From G942493215 sp942493215 (GTDB taxonomy: Bacteria; Bacillota_I; Bacilli_A; RF39; UBA660), in contig OW818670.1 in NCBI GenBank assembly GCA_942493215.1, forward strand, positions 124,001 to 188,000: a stretch of DNA of 64,000 nt, in the 5' to 3' direction. A program made the translations under genes and the position numbers. Under the pieces are notes generated by a model. The model saw only the letters and a list, made by a program, of their open reading frames with translations. It searched no databases and was not told where the DNA came from. Positions 37,774-46,317 of this stretch are shown piece after piece; within the stretch, counting starts at the first letter, position 1; each line of letters opens with the position of its first letter.

Positions 37774-38798
37774 TATTGTCTATTATATTCCCGTGAAAAG
37801 TAACGTAATTGTTTATCAACAGAACTATCACTTAAATCTGAAGCCGTCATAGGACTATAAATTAGTGCCATCCCACTCTGCTCAAATGAATATTTAAATC
37901 CCATCTGTTTTAATATTTCTTTATAGTTTCCTTTATATTCAAAAAATTGTTCTTGAGCACGGTCATCAATCATTCCTTGTGATTGCTCTATAATAGGTGA
38001 AAAATCAGAACTTCTCTTACATGATGGTAATGACTCTTCCGTTAAATAGATTGTTCGACCTGTTATAAATTGACTAATAAAGGTATCACCTAGGTTTTGG
38101 AGAGCAACATTACAAAATTGTTCCAAATTCGGATTAGCAAGTATTTTTTCCTTTTCAGCTTGAAGCTGCTCTTTTGTTACACTTTTACAAAGTTCTTTAT
38201 CTCTTCCAATTATCTCATATAGCATGTCAACATAATTCTTGTGTGATGTTTTATATCCACAACTTATCTTACTTCTAAGTGCCTCATCTTGACCATTAAC
38301 TAAGGAAGTATTTCCCATCAACTCATTAATTCCGATAGCAAATTCTAATACGGGATAATAGTTAGTCGGACAAGTATTTTGAGTAGCACTAAAATATTTA
38401 CTATAATTAGAATCATAATTACCAATACCGATACCTGCTTTTAAGATTTCCATTGGAATATCATATTCTAATACAACAGCGCCCCCTCTGCATCCTAGAA
38501 AAAAATATTCCTCATTACAACACAAAGTATTAAATGCTAAAACTGCATCCTGTGGAAAAAGGAAAAATGATTTTGTAGTACAATGATGAATACCATCATA
38601 ATTAAACGAACTCATTTCCCCAACCCTATGACCAGGAAAGTAAGTATCATCCCCTATATCTTGAGCAACTGTAAAATAGGGTCTACTATAAAAATTCATA
38701 TAACCCAATTGATATAATACCGCTTCTGATGAAAGATCTCTTTTGTTGTATTTTAAATTATTAAATAAATCTGGAACAATTCGATATATTAAAGCCAT
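37773..38798 (-). CDS. Hypothetical protein, 341 residues
   Basis: No family recognised. No signal peptide or membrane helix. Seven or so cysteines are spread through it (HCTTKS, LCCNEEYFFLGCRGG, NTCPTNY, LPSCKRS), which is many for a cytosolic protein here. GCRGGAVVLEYDIP followed by several Glu/Asp-rich stretches loosely recalls ADP-ribosyltransferase-like folds, but I would not assign it. ATG start with GGAGG a few bases upstream. It stands alone between dnaD and cca with its own strong terminator. Confidence 0.75.
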   Translation of the reverse strand: MALIYRIVPDLFNNLKYNKRDLSSEAVLYQLGYMNFYSRPYFTVAQDIGDDTYFPGHRVGEMSSFNYDGIHHCTTKSFFLFPQDAVLAFNTLCCNEEYFFLGCRGGAVVLEYDIPMEILKAGIGIGNYDSNYSKYFSATQNTCPTNYYPVLEFAIGINELMGNTSLVNGQDEALRSKISCGYKTSHKNYVDMLYEIIGRDKELCKSVTKEQLQAEKEKILANPNLEQFCNVALQNLGDTFISQFITGRTIYLTEESLPSCKRSSDFSPIIEQSQGMIDDRAQEQFFEYKGNYKEILKQMGFKYSFEQSGMALIYSPMTASDLSDSSVDKQLRYFSREYNRQ

Positions 38799-38875
38799 TA
38801 GTTTACCTCCGTTTTTTCATTACGTCATATAATAACATCTTTTATAGATTTGTCAAATTAATTAATATATATAAA

Positions 38876-38898
38876 AAACTGTTAGTCATAACAGTTTT
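38876..38898 (-). terminator. Intrinsic terminator of cca
   Basis: AAACTGTTA-GTCA-TAACAGTTT with a T-run on the minus strand; it includes the cca stop codon. Confidence 0.8.
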
Positions 38899-39982
38899 TC
38901 TTATTAATAATATAATTTTTAAGTTCCATATTATTATTAGTTATTACTCTATTTAATACAGCAATCTCTAAATCTAATAATACTTTCTTTAAGAAAGGTC
39001 CGGGTTGCCTATCTAAAATACAACAAATATCATTAGTTGATATCTTTAAATCCTTTAAACTTTTAATAGGTAATCCATCATACCTATTAGTAATAATTCT
39101 TCGATCTATTCCTTTAATATCACCAACAATAGAAGATATATATAATCCATATTTATATAAATTATAATTATCTAAATTATCTTGTTGTAATAATTCTTGA
39201 ATTTTAATTATTTGATCTTTCTCACCACACGAAAAATTATAAATATCTAGAACATCTAATTGAGTCCATATCCCAATTAAATCCTTAGTTAGCTTAATAT
39301 TCTTTAATAGAGGTATATCTAAATAAGATGTTAAATCTAAATCCAATAACAATTGTTGACCATTTAAAGCATTACTACTTAAGAAGATCTTATTAAGTTC
39401 TTCCTTTTTACGATAATAAGAAATATTCTTTAATAAATAACCGTATTCTTTTATCTTTTGAACTAAATAAGGATCAATCGTAAAGTTTAAGACAGTAGCA
39501 AATCGGACAGCTCGTAATATTCTTAAAGCATCTTCTTGTAATTTTTGATTGGCATCGCCTACCATTCTGATTACTTTGCAATCAATATCGACTTTCCCAT
39601 CTAATAAATCCATTAATTCACCATTACTATTTAAACATAAGGTATTAATAGTAAAATCTCGTCGTAATAGATCAGTCTTTAAATCATGAATATACTCTAC
39701 TTTAACAGGAATACGATTATTAGCATACTTTAATTCCCGTCTAAAGGTCGTAATTTCAAAACGATATTTATTAGAATATAGAGTTACACCCCCATATTGT
39801 TCTTTAGGAAGATTCGCTTCTTCAAATATATCTTTTAACTCACGGGGAGTAGCATCAGTACATATATCAACATCAATACTGGCTCTTTTCATATATAAGT
39901 CACGAGGAAAACCCCCAACTATATAGGCTTGAAAACCACTATTCTCAATTCTCTTAATTATTTTAAGTGCTGTTTCTAACAT
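38882..39982 (-). CDS. cca: CCA tRNA nucleotidyltransferase (poly(A) polymerase family)
   Basis: Adds or repairs the tRNA CCA end. Head domain: AYIVGGFPRDLYMKR and SIDVDICTDATP (metal-binding DxD), then EITTFRRE; the DLLRRDFTINTLCLN motif C and EDALRILRAVRFATVLNFTI. 366 residues is short for the family (about 400), with a reduced C-terminal tail domain. The one tRNA in this window encodes CCA already, so repair may be the main role. Confidence 0.92.
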   Translation of the reverse strand: MLETALKIIKRIENSGFQAYIVGGFPRDLYMKRASIDVDICTDATPRELKDIFEEANLPKEQYGGVTLYSNKYRFEITTFRRELKYANNRIPVKVEYIHDLKTDLLRRDFTINTLCLNSNGELMDLLDGKVDIDCKVIRMVGDANQKLQEDALRILRAVRFATVLNFTIDPYLVQKIKEYGYLLKNISYYRKKEELNKIFLSSNALNGQQLLLDLDLTSYLDIPLLKNIKLTKDLIGIWTQLDVLDIYNFSCGEKDQIIKIQELLQQDNLDNYNLYKYGLYISSIVGDIKGIDRRIITNRYDGLPIKSLKDLKISTNDICCILDRQPGPFLKKVLLDLEIAVLNRVITNNNMELKNYIINKKNCYD

Positions 39983-40000
39983 TAATCACCTATACCAAAA

Positions 40001-40020
40001 AAAAAGGCTTAATGCCTTTT
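40001..40020 (-). terminator. Intrinsic terminator of the HU gene
   Basis: AAAAGGC-ATTAA-GCCTTTTT followed by more T on the minus strand; the stem begins at the stop codon. Confidence 0.85.
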
Positions 40021-40291
40021 AGTTTAAAGCTTCTTTTAATTTAGATCCAGCTTTAACTGCAACAGCAACTCTTGCTGGAATATGAACTTTTTCACCAGTT
40101 CTAGGATTACGAGCATCTTTAGCTGCTTTTTTCTTAGCAGTAAAAGTACAGAAACCTGTTAATGCTACTTTACCTTCTTTTTTTAAGCCTTTCATTATTC
40201 CATCCATCATAGCCTCTAAAGCACGAGATGAATCAGCTTTTGTTAAGCCTGTTTCTTCAGCAATAAAATTTACTAAATCAGTTTTTGACAT
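40019..40291 (-). CDS. hup: DNA-binding protein HU
   Basis: Nucleoid-associated dimer that bends DNA. MSKTDLVNFIAEETGLTKAD at the start, GFCTFTAKKKAAKDARNPRT with the beta-arm, and KAGSKLKEALN at the end. 90 residues. ATG 40291 is preferred because GGGAGG lies 8 bases upstream; the ATG at 40297 is too close to it. Monocistronic. Confidence 0.97.
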   Translation of the reverse strand: MSKTDLVNFIAEETGLTKADSSRALEAMMDGIMKGLKKEGKVALTGFCTFTAKKKAAKDARNPRTGEKVHIPARVAVAVKAGSKLKEALN

Positions 40292-40421
40292 ATTCATTAC
40301 CTCCCTATTTCTGTTAAGCTACCTTGCTTACAATTAAAGAATACCATTTTTAATCAATAAAATCAATATTTTTTAAACATTTTTATTAATTATTTATAAA
40401 ATTATTCCAAAAACTAAGCCT

Positions 40422-41264
40422 TTATAAGACTTTTTTCTTCTTTTTTACTCTTATTTCCACTATATCCATGGCAAATAAATCATTAAAATATTTCAAAATA
40501 CCGGCACTATCACTTAATTTAATAACTCCACTATTAATTATAATAACAGTATTATTTTTATAAATAATACCCCTAACATTTTTAGGAAATAGTCTTTTAA
40601 AAGGCGCTATAATACCCCAGTTACCAGGAATCCATGATGGTAAAAGACCACCATGGGTATGACCCGTTAATATTAAATCAATGTTCCTGACATAGTTGAT
40701 TAAATTACCTTCTAATATACCAATTGGTGTATGCATTAACAAAATATTATACTTTTGACGAGAAATATTTAAGAAGTTTTTTCTAAAATCATTATATAAA
40801 GACTCATAATCTGACTCATCATTATCATAATAACTAACAGGAGGATTATACCCCATAAAACAAATATGATCATCCTCATATGATTCGTTTATTAAAAAAT
40901 GAACATTTTTAATGTTTTTTAATCCTTTAATAAAAAGATTATCAGGATCTTTCCAATTATGACGTCCCGAATCAACATCATGATTACCAATAATAATCAT
41001 AACTGGACACAGATTACCAATTTGCTCTAACCACGATAGAAAGATATCACTATTTTTTTGAGTATTACCAAAATCGTAAGTATCCATTAAATCCCCAGTA
41101 ACACATACATAATCAGGACAAGCTTCTTTGATAGCGTTAAAAATAATATCTAACCTTTTAGTATTATAATTATTGCAAAAATGAACATCAGAAATATGGA
41201 TAATATGCAAATCTTTAATACTTTTAAAAGTATTAAGATTATAGGTTGTTTTTTTAAATCGCAT
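40422..41264 (-). CDS. Calcineurin-like metallophosphoesterase
   Basis: 280 residues with the full metal-site set: HISDVHF (D-x-H), VTGDLMDT (GD), IGNHDVDS (GNHD), LLMHTPIG, and LTGHTHGG (GHxH). Such YkuE/YaeI-like enzymes hydrolyse phosphodiesters, often on the membrane face; here no N-terminal membrane helix is seen. Substrate unknown. Divergent from the helicase gene. Confidence 0.88.
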   Translation of the reverse strand: MRFKKTTYNLNTFKSIKDLHIIHISDVHFCNNYNTKRLDIIFNAIKEACPDYVCVTGDLMDTYDFGNTQKNSDIFLSWLEQIGNLCPVMIIIGNHDVDSGRHNWKDPDNLFIKGLKNIKNVHFLINESYEDDHICFMGYNPPVSYYDNDESDYESLYNDFRKNFLNISRQKYNILLMHTPIGILEGNLINYVRNIDLILTGHTHGGLLPSWIPGNWGIIAPFKRLFPKNVRGIIYKNNTVIIINSGVIKLSDSAGILKYFNDLFAMDIVEIRVKKKKKVL

Positions 41265-41383
41265 TATAATTCACCTATTTAATTATACACGTTCCTCCTT
41301 CGTTTATGAATAGCTATTTTTTTAATATAATAACCTATAACCATTATTTATCTAACATATTTATAATAAAAGCTTGTTTTCTC

Positions 41384-41412
41384 TTGTATTTATTTGTTTT
41401 ATATATTATAAT
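41384..41412 (+). promoter_or_regulatory. Sigma-A promoter of the DEAD-box helicase gene
   Basis: TTGTAT, 17-base spacer, TATAAT, about 25 bases before the ATG. Confidence 0.7.
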
Positions 41413-41437
41413 TAGTTGTCAAAAGAAAGAGGAATTT

Positions 41438-43033
41438 ATGAATTATGAACATTTTAATGATTTAGGCTTAGATACTAAAGTATTAAAGTCTATTGAAACA
41501 CTTGGTTTTGAAACTCCAAGTAAAATCCAAAAAGAAATTATCCCCTTAATATTAAAAGGTTTTGATTGTTTAGGTCAAGCTCAAACCGGAACTGGCAAAA
41601 CATTAGCCTTTGCGGCTAGTATTTTATCAAAAATAAATGTTATGGGTAATGTTGTTAAAGCTATTATTTTAGTGCCAACTAGAGAGCTAGCTTTACAAGT
41701 AAGTGAAGAATTTGAAACTTTAAATAAATCTAGTCAATTTAATATTTTGGCTGTTTTTGGTGGTTCTAGTATTGAACTTCAAATTAAAGCTTTAAAAAGA
41801 GGTGTCGACATTGTTGTTGGAACACCAGGTCGTATCAATGATTTAATTGTTCGTCGCGTTTTAAAATTAGATAATATTGAATTTTTTGTCTTAGATGAAG
41901 CTGATGAAATGCTTAATATGGGATTTGAAGAAGATATTCATACCATCTTCAATAAAACACCCGAGAAAAAACAAGTATTACTATTCTCCGCAACTATGCC
42001 TAAAGCAATCTTAAATATCGCTAATAAATATATGAAAAAAGACTACCAACATATTAATATTGCTGAAAAGAGTAATACGTCGATTAATGTTAGTCAGTAT
42101 TATTATCTAGTCAATGAGAGAACAAGAACTGAAGCTTTATGCCGCGTTGTTGATGTAAAGAATCCAACTCTCGCTTTAATCTTCTGTCAACGTAAAAGTG
42201 ATGTTGATACCCTTTTAACCGAATTAGCGAAGCGTAATTATAGTGCCGAAGCAATGCACGGTGATATTGCTCAAAATATGCGAATTCAAACCTTAGAACG
42301 TTTTAAAGAAGGGGCATTCACCTACTTAATCGCAACTGATGTAGCTGCTCGTGGAATTCATGTTAATAATATTGATTTAGTTATTAATTATAATCTTCCT
42401 CAAGATGTTGATTCTTATATCCATCGGGTTGGAAGAACAGGTCGAGCTGGTGAAACAGGTGAAGCCATTAGTTTTGTAACACCTAAAGAAGTAAGATTTC
42501 TAGAAGATGTTGAACGAATTGCTAAATGTACTATTACTAAATGTGAATTACCTGATCTAAAGAGTATTATCGAATCTAAATATCAACGCATTATTAAAGA
42601 TGTCAATACTTTACTAGATAATAAAGACTATGAGGAATGTTTACCTTATGTCAGAGATATGAATAAAGAAGATTCAATTCGTTTCTCTGCTTCTTTATTA
42701 AAAATGATGCTAAGTAAAGAAATCGGTTCCGATTTTAATAAAGAAATCGTTGTTAAAGAACGCTATGATCGTCGTGATATTGTTAATAAGAATGCAACTA
42801 GATTATTCTTAACGGTTGGAACAATTGATGGTATTAAAAAAGGATCATTACTTGATTTCTTAAAAGAAACAACTCATATTGATAAAGCTTGTTTTAATAA
42901 TATTGAAGTATTAAGTAAATTTACCTTTATGGATGTTGATAATAAAATGGTCGATGAAGTTATTAAGAAACTATCTAATAAAAAATTTAGAGATCGTACT
43001 ATTAGAGTTGAAAAGGCAGGAAAAAAGAAGTAA
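41438..43033 (+). CDS. DEAD-box RNA helicase with DbpA-type RNA-binding domain
   Basis: 531 residues. Helicase motifs in order: Q motif (FETPSKIQ), AQTGTGKT (motif I), PTRELA (Ia), GTPGR (Ib), DEAD (II), SAT (III), then YLIATDVAARGI (V) and HRVGRTGRAG (VI). The C-terminal 80 residues (ATRLFLTVGTIDGIKKGSLL and later FMDVDNKM) match the RNA-binding domain of DbpA/CsdA proteins, which act in ribosome assembly. ATG 41438 has AGAGGA 4 bases upstream; the frame is open further upstream to 41306 but that part is leader and promoter. The last 19 codons are duplicated 1,076 bases downstream. Confidence 0.94.
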   Translation: MNYEHFNDLGLDTKVLKSIETLGFETPSKIQKEIIPLILKGFDCLGQAQTGTGKTLAFAASILSKINVMGNVVKAIILVPTRELALQVSEEFETLNKSSQFNILAVFGGSSIELQIKALKRGVDIVVGTPGRINDLIVRRVLKLDNIEFFVLDEADEMLNMGFEEDIHTIFNKTPEKKQVLLFSATMPKAILNIANKYMKKDYQHINIAEKSNTSINVSQYYYLVNERTRTEALCRVVDVKNPTLALIFCQRKSDVDTLLTELAKRNYSAEAMHGDIAQNMRIQTLERFKEGAFTYLIATDVAARGIHVNNIDLVINYNLPQDVDSYIHRVGRTGRAGETGEAISFVTPKEVRFLEDVERIAKCTITKCELPDLKSIIESKYQRIIKDVNTLLDNKDYEECLPYVRDMNKEDSIRFSASLLKMMLSKEIGSDFNKEIVVKERYDRRDIVNKNATRLFLTVGTIDGIKKGSLLDFLKETTHIDKACFNNIEVLSKFTFMDVDNKMVDEVIKKLSNKKFRDRTIRVEKAGKKK

Positions 43034-43038
43034 TTATT
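42977..43038 (+). repeat. Direct repeat copy 1: helicase 3' end
   Basis: 62 bases ending just past the helicase stop (through TAATTAT) recur at 44053-44114 with only four substitutions, offset 1,076 bases. This copy completes the helicase reading frame. Confidence 0.93.
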
Positions 43039-43054
43039 TTAAATTTTTAGAATG

Positions 43055-43085
43055 AAAGTAGAAATAAAAAGATATGTTCTACTTT
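43055..43085 (+). terminator. Hairpin downstream of helicase copy 1
   Basis: AAAGTAGAA and TTCTACTTT separated by 13 bases, followed by TTCTTTTG. It would end helicase transcription before the orphan gene. Confidence 0.65.
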
Positions 43086-43441
43086 TTCTTTTGATAAAAT
43101 TATTATTAGAAAATGAAAAGATAGGCCTAAAGTGATAACAAACAAATACTGAACTAAATACGAAAAATAAAACATTATTTTAGAAATATTAAATAATGAG
43201 ATATCAATAGAAATGAATATTTTTAGACTTTAATGTAAAAGAAAACGAAATCATTGAAGAATATATAGTTGAAATAATATATGATTAAGCAATTTATGAC
43301 CTGTTTAGAATTTAAATATTAAAATAAGTTGATGTATAGAACCAAACTGGGATTTATTCATATCCTTTTACTGTCTACTTTTTATTGGCAAATTTATTTT
43401 ACAGAGCTTATTCTTCTTAAATCTATTTTTATTAAAAAAAA

Positions 43442-43473
43442 TTGACATTAATAAAATAAAGTGATAGTATAAT
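43442..43473 (+). promoter_or_regulatory. Candidate promoter of the orphan gene
   Basis: TTGACA and TATAAT are both perfect but 20 bases apart, wider than the usual 17, so strength is uncertain. 43090-43440 upstream holds no supportable gene; I see only AT-rich sequence with short broken frames. Confidence 0.5.
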
Positions 43474-43500
43474 TTGAAAATATATTTTAGGAGGGTTTCT

Positions 43501-44040
43501 ATGGGAAAAAGAGAATTTTATAATGCATTCATTTTAATAGATCGACTTGACAAAGAATTGGTTAAAGAAATAAGTAGTAATGATATTTTTTGGATTACGA
43601 GTGATGATAACATTATTAATATGGTCATTAACAGTGTAATTCCTAGTATTCACGAATCTGTCACAAAGAGCAAATTCTTTGGTATTGAAAGGCCTACAAA
43701 GGTGATAAGATTTGATTCTGTAAGAATTTATGTTGAGAAGAAAGGAGATAGGTATTTTGATGTTATTTCACAAATAGAAATAAAAAACGGAATCCAAAGA
43801 GAATTTGGAGAAATTGATGATATAGCATTCGACGGTCTATCTGAGATAAGAGAATCAGATGTTGTTCGCCAATTAGAAGATATAAAAAATTGTATGAATC
43901 CAAATCAAGCATATTGTACATATTGTAGTAAATTAAAGAAAATGAGAGACCTGGCTATAAGTAGATATCATAAACATTCACTAAAAACTGATATAATTAC
44001 TGATTTTCAAAGAAAATACGGGCCAAAATGCAAACAATAA
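43501..44040 (+). CDS. Orphan hypothetical protein in the helicase insertion
   Basis: 179 residues, no family recognised. Beta/alpha mix, with a CTYC motif plus nearby His residues near the C-terminus (YCTYCSKLKKMRDLAISRYH) that may bind zinc. Start ATG 43501 has AGGAGGG 5 bases upstream; the open frame extends to 43474 but that precedes the ribosome site. It uses ATA and AGA/AGG codons more than neighbouring genes by eye, consistent with acquisition. It ends 13 bases before helicase repeat copy 2. Confidence 0.75.
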   Translation: MGKREFYNAFILIDRLDKELVKEISSNDIFWITSDDNIINMVINSVIPSIHESVTKSKFFGIERPTKVIRFDSVRIYVEKKGDRYFDVISQIEIKNGIQREFGEIDDIAFDGLSEIRESDVVRQLEDIKNCMNPNQAYCTYCSKLKKMRDLAISRYHKHSLKTDIITDFQRKYGPKCKQ

Positions 44041-44052
44041 TGTATATATTTA

Positions 44053-44114
44053 AATAAAAAATATAAAGATCATACTATTAGAGTTGAAAAAGCAGGAAAA
44101 AAGAAGTAATTATA
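44053..44114 (+). repeat. Direct repeat copy 2: non-coding helicase 3' end
   Basis: Near copy (58 of 62 bases) of the helicase end including its stop. It still forms AAGAAGTAAT-TAT-ATTACTTCTT with T-run, which probably was the native helicase terminator shared with the convergent Nudix gene, whose stop lies in the loop. That suggests this side is the ancestral junction. Confidence 0.9.
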
Positions 44115-44604
44115 TTACTTCTTTTATTATGTGATGAGTAAAGTTATAATCTCTATCAATTAATCTATCTTTTATAAGTTTGGGCTTAAAATTAATATCC
44201 TCTAATTCTTTAGCTGTTACCCATCTAAATTCTAGTGGTTTTTCAATTCCCTTATCATTTTCAATAATAGTATAATCTTCTAATCTAGCTTCTTTAATAT
44301 TGATAGGTTCAACTAGAAAATAAAAGCCGATTTCATGAAAAGGATTACTATTATGTCCTTTGAAAAAGTTTTCAATAACAGCTATATTATTTATTATCTT
44401 AACAGGATAACCTAATTCTTCATGCATTTCTCGACAGATAGCTTCATTGCTATCTTCACCCAGTTCAACATGACCACCTGGTAGACAATAAAAGGGGTTA
44501 TTACATATTCTAACAATTAAGAATTTATTATTAGCACAAACAATTCCTCCCACCCGATACTTAAAATTGCCTTCATTAGTTGTTAATTTAACATCTACTG
44601 CCAT
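44110..44604 (-). CDS. Nudix hydrolase
   Basis: 164 residues. The Nudix box fits GX5EX7REUXEEXGU: GGHVELGEDSNEAICREMHE followed by ELGYP. Hydrolyses a nucleoside-diphosphate-linked compound; substrate not determinable. ATG start, with AGTGATG upstream. Convergent with the helicase region. Confidence 0.9.
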   Translation of the reverse strand: MAVDVKLTTNEGNFKYRVGGIVCANNKFLIVRICNNPFYCLPGGHVELGEDSNEAICREMHEELGYPVKIINNIAVIENFFKGHNSNPFHEIGFYFLVEPINIKEARLEDYTIIENDKGIEKPLEFRWVTAKELEDINFKPKLIKDRLIDRDYNFTHHIIKEVI

Positions 44605-44636
44605 ATCATCACTCCCAATTTATTATAACACTTAAA

Positions 44637-44660
44637 AAGAAATAGTTAATACTATTTCTT
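44637..44660 (-). terminator. Intrinsic terminator of spoIVA
   Basis: AAGAAATAG-TATTAA-CTATTTCTT followed by TTT on the minus strand, overlapping the stop region. Confidence 0.7.
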
Positions 44661-46134
44661 ATAAAACAATAGCAAATAAATTGCCTGAACCTCTATTAAC
44701 TAATTTACATAATGTTTGCTGCAATTTATGACGAGCGTTTTCTGGTGTTAATGATAATTTAGCTTGAATACCTTCTTTAACTATGACATCTAAACTACGA
44801 CCAAATATTTCGCTTTTCCATATATTAGCTGGATTAAGATCATAGTCTTTCATTAGATAATTAATTAATTCTTTACTTTGAATTTCTGATCCAATTATTG
44901 GTTCAAAAGTACTTTCAACATCAACTCTTATCATATGAATAGAAGGAGCAACTGCTTTAAGCTTAATACCATAACGACTACCTTGTCTAATAATCTCTGG
45001 CGTATCAAGTTTCATATCTAATAAAGTTGGTGAAGCTACGCCATAACCAGTTGCTTTAACCATTTTTAAAGCTCCTTTAATTTGATCATATTCATATTTA
45101 GCTTCATTATAGTCTTGAAATAGCTTTAATAAGTCAGCTTTATTAGTAATATCGACATTAATTATTTCTTTTAACACCTGATTATATAATTCAACTGGTG
45201 CTTGTAAATTAATTGTTACTTCACCACTAGAAGTATTAACATCAGATAAATAGGCTTTACTAATATATTCACAATCCGTAAAATGGGTCGTAATATCTTC
45301 AATATCTCTTAACTTATCAACACTAATAACACTTTCTTTAATTTTTGAAACATATACTTGTTTTAACCAGTTATTAGGGGCTAAACAAGCAATCCATTCT
45401 GGCATATTAACATTTACTTCTAAAACAGGGAATTCATATAATGCCTCTCTTAAAATATTATAAATGTCTTTTTCAATCATTGTTTCGACACTAATTGGTA
45501 AAACCGGAACATCATAAGTAATATGAAGTTTTTCGGCTAATCGTTCAGTATCTGGTAACATTGGATGCGTTGAATTTAAAATAACAATAAATGGTTTACC
45601 AATATCTTTTAATTCACTTATAACTCTTGTTTCGGCTTCGACATAATCGTTACGATTTAACTCACCAATAGAACCATCAGTCGTAATAACAATACCAATT
45701 GATGAATGATCACGAATAACTTTTTCGGTACCAATTTCAGCTGCTTCAATAAAGGGTATTTCTTCATCAAACCATGGTGTTTTTACCATTCTAGGACCAT
45801 TTTCATCTTCATAACCTTTACAGTTAGGTATGACATACCCCACACAATCAACTAGTCTAATATTAGCGTAAAAATCATCTATCTTAACCTTAGCAGCATG
45901 ACTAGGAACAAACTTTGGTTCCGTCGTCATAATCATTTTTCCTTGCGCACTTTGAGGTATCTCATCTAAGGCTCTTTTTCGTTCATATTCATCTTCAATA
46001 TTAGGAACAACTAAATTCTCAATGAATTTCTTTATAAATGTTGATTTACCCGTTCTAACAGCTCCTACAACCCCTAAATATATATCGCCACCGGTACGCT
46101 CAGTAATACTTTTGATAATATCAATTTTTTCCAT
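44659..46134 (-). CDS. spoIVA: Stage IV sporulation protein A
   Basis: ATPase that polymerises on the forespore surface as the basement layer of the coat. Walker A GAVRTGKST at residues 24-32, the TTEPKFVP switch region, VDCVGYVIPN, and a TKVD-like LNSTHP site; the C-terminus LVNRGSGNLFAIVL is the conserved region needed for membrane targeting and assembly. 491 residues against 492 in B. subtilis. Alone in its transcription unit with a SigE-like promoter. Together with SpoVID this shows a real endospore programme. Confidence 0.98.
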   Translation of the reverse strand: MEKIDIIKSITERTGGDIYLGVVGAVRTGKSTFIKKFIENLVVPNIEDEYERKRALDEIPQSAQGKMIMTTEPKFVPSHAAKVKIDDFYANIRLVDCVGYVIPNCKGYEDENGPRMVKTPWFDEEIPFIEAAEIGTEKVIRDHSSIGIVITTDGSIGELNRNDYVEAETRVISELKDIGKPFIVILNSTHPMLPDTERLAEKLHITYDVPVLPISVETMIEKDIYNILREALYEFPVLEVNVNMPEWIACLAPNNWLKQVYVSKIKESVISVDKLRDIEDITTHFTDCEYISKAYLSDVNTSSGEVTINLQAPVELYNQVLKEIINVDITNKADLLKLFQDYNEAKYEYDQIKGALKMVKATGYGVASPTLLDMKLDTPEIIRQGSRYGIKLKAVAPSIHMIRVDVESTFEPIIGSEIQSKELINYLMKDYDLNPANIWKSEIFGRSLDVIVKEGIQAKLSLTPENARHKLQQTLCKLVNRGSGNLFAIVL

Positions 46135-46163
46135 ATAACCCCTACTTTCCTCTAATTCATTAA

Positions 46164-46192
46164 AATATATGAGAAAAATAAGTAATATATGA
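46164..46192 (-). promoter_or_regulatory. SigE-like promoter of spoIVA
   Basis: Minus strand TCATATATT (-35), then CATATATT (-10), with 16 bases between the ATA of the -35 and CATA, as in B. subtilis SigE promoters. The -10 ends 29 bases before the ATG. Confidence 0.55.
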
Positions 46193-46317
46193 TAAATTGT
46201 TAATAAATACTATAAATTATGTGTATTTATTGTCTTTCTTTTGGAAATAAATCCTCCTAAATGTATATTTTTACCAATTGTACTAATAATATTAATGATT
46301 TTTATGGGGGTGATAAT

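Larger units (their letters stand above)
43039..44052. mobile_element. Probable inserted segment between duplicated helicase 3' ends
   Basis: About 1.0 kb bounded by the 62-base direct repeats. It carries one intact gene (43501-44040) and about 400 bases of non-coding or decayed sequence, including an open remnant near 43230 (IFLDFNVKENEIIEEYIV). No integrase, transposase or inverted terminal repeats were seen. The pattern of regenerating the 3' end of the host gene is that of site-specific integration, but duplication by unequal recombination is also possible. Confidence 0.55.

Noticed and set aside
41306..41437. A hydrophobic N-terminal extension of the DEAD-box helicase
   Set aside because: It covers the promoter and leader; ATG 41438 has the ribosome site and the protein then begins like its relatives.
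43333..43446. A 37-codon frame starting MYRTKLGFIH in the helicase insertion
   Set aside because: No ribosome site and no conservation evidence; treated as a decayed or chance frame.
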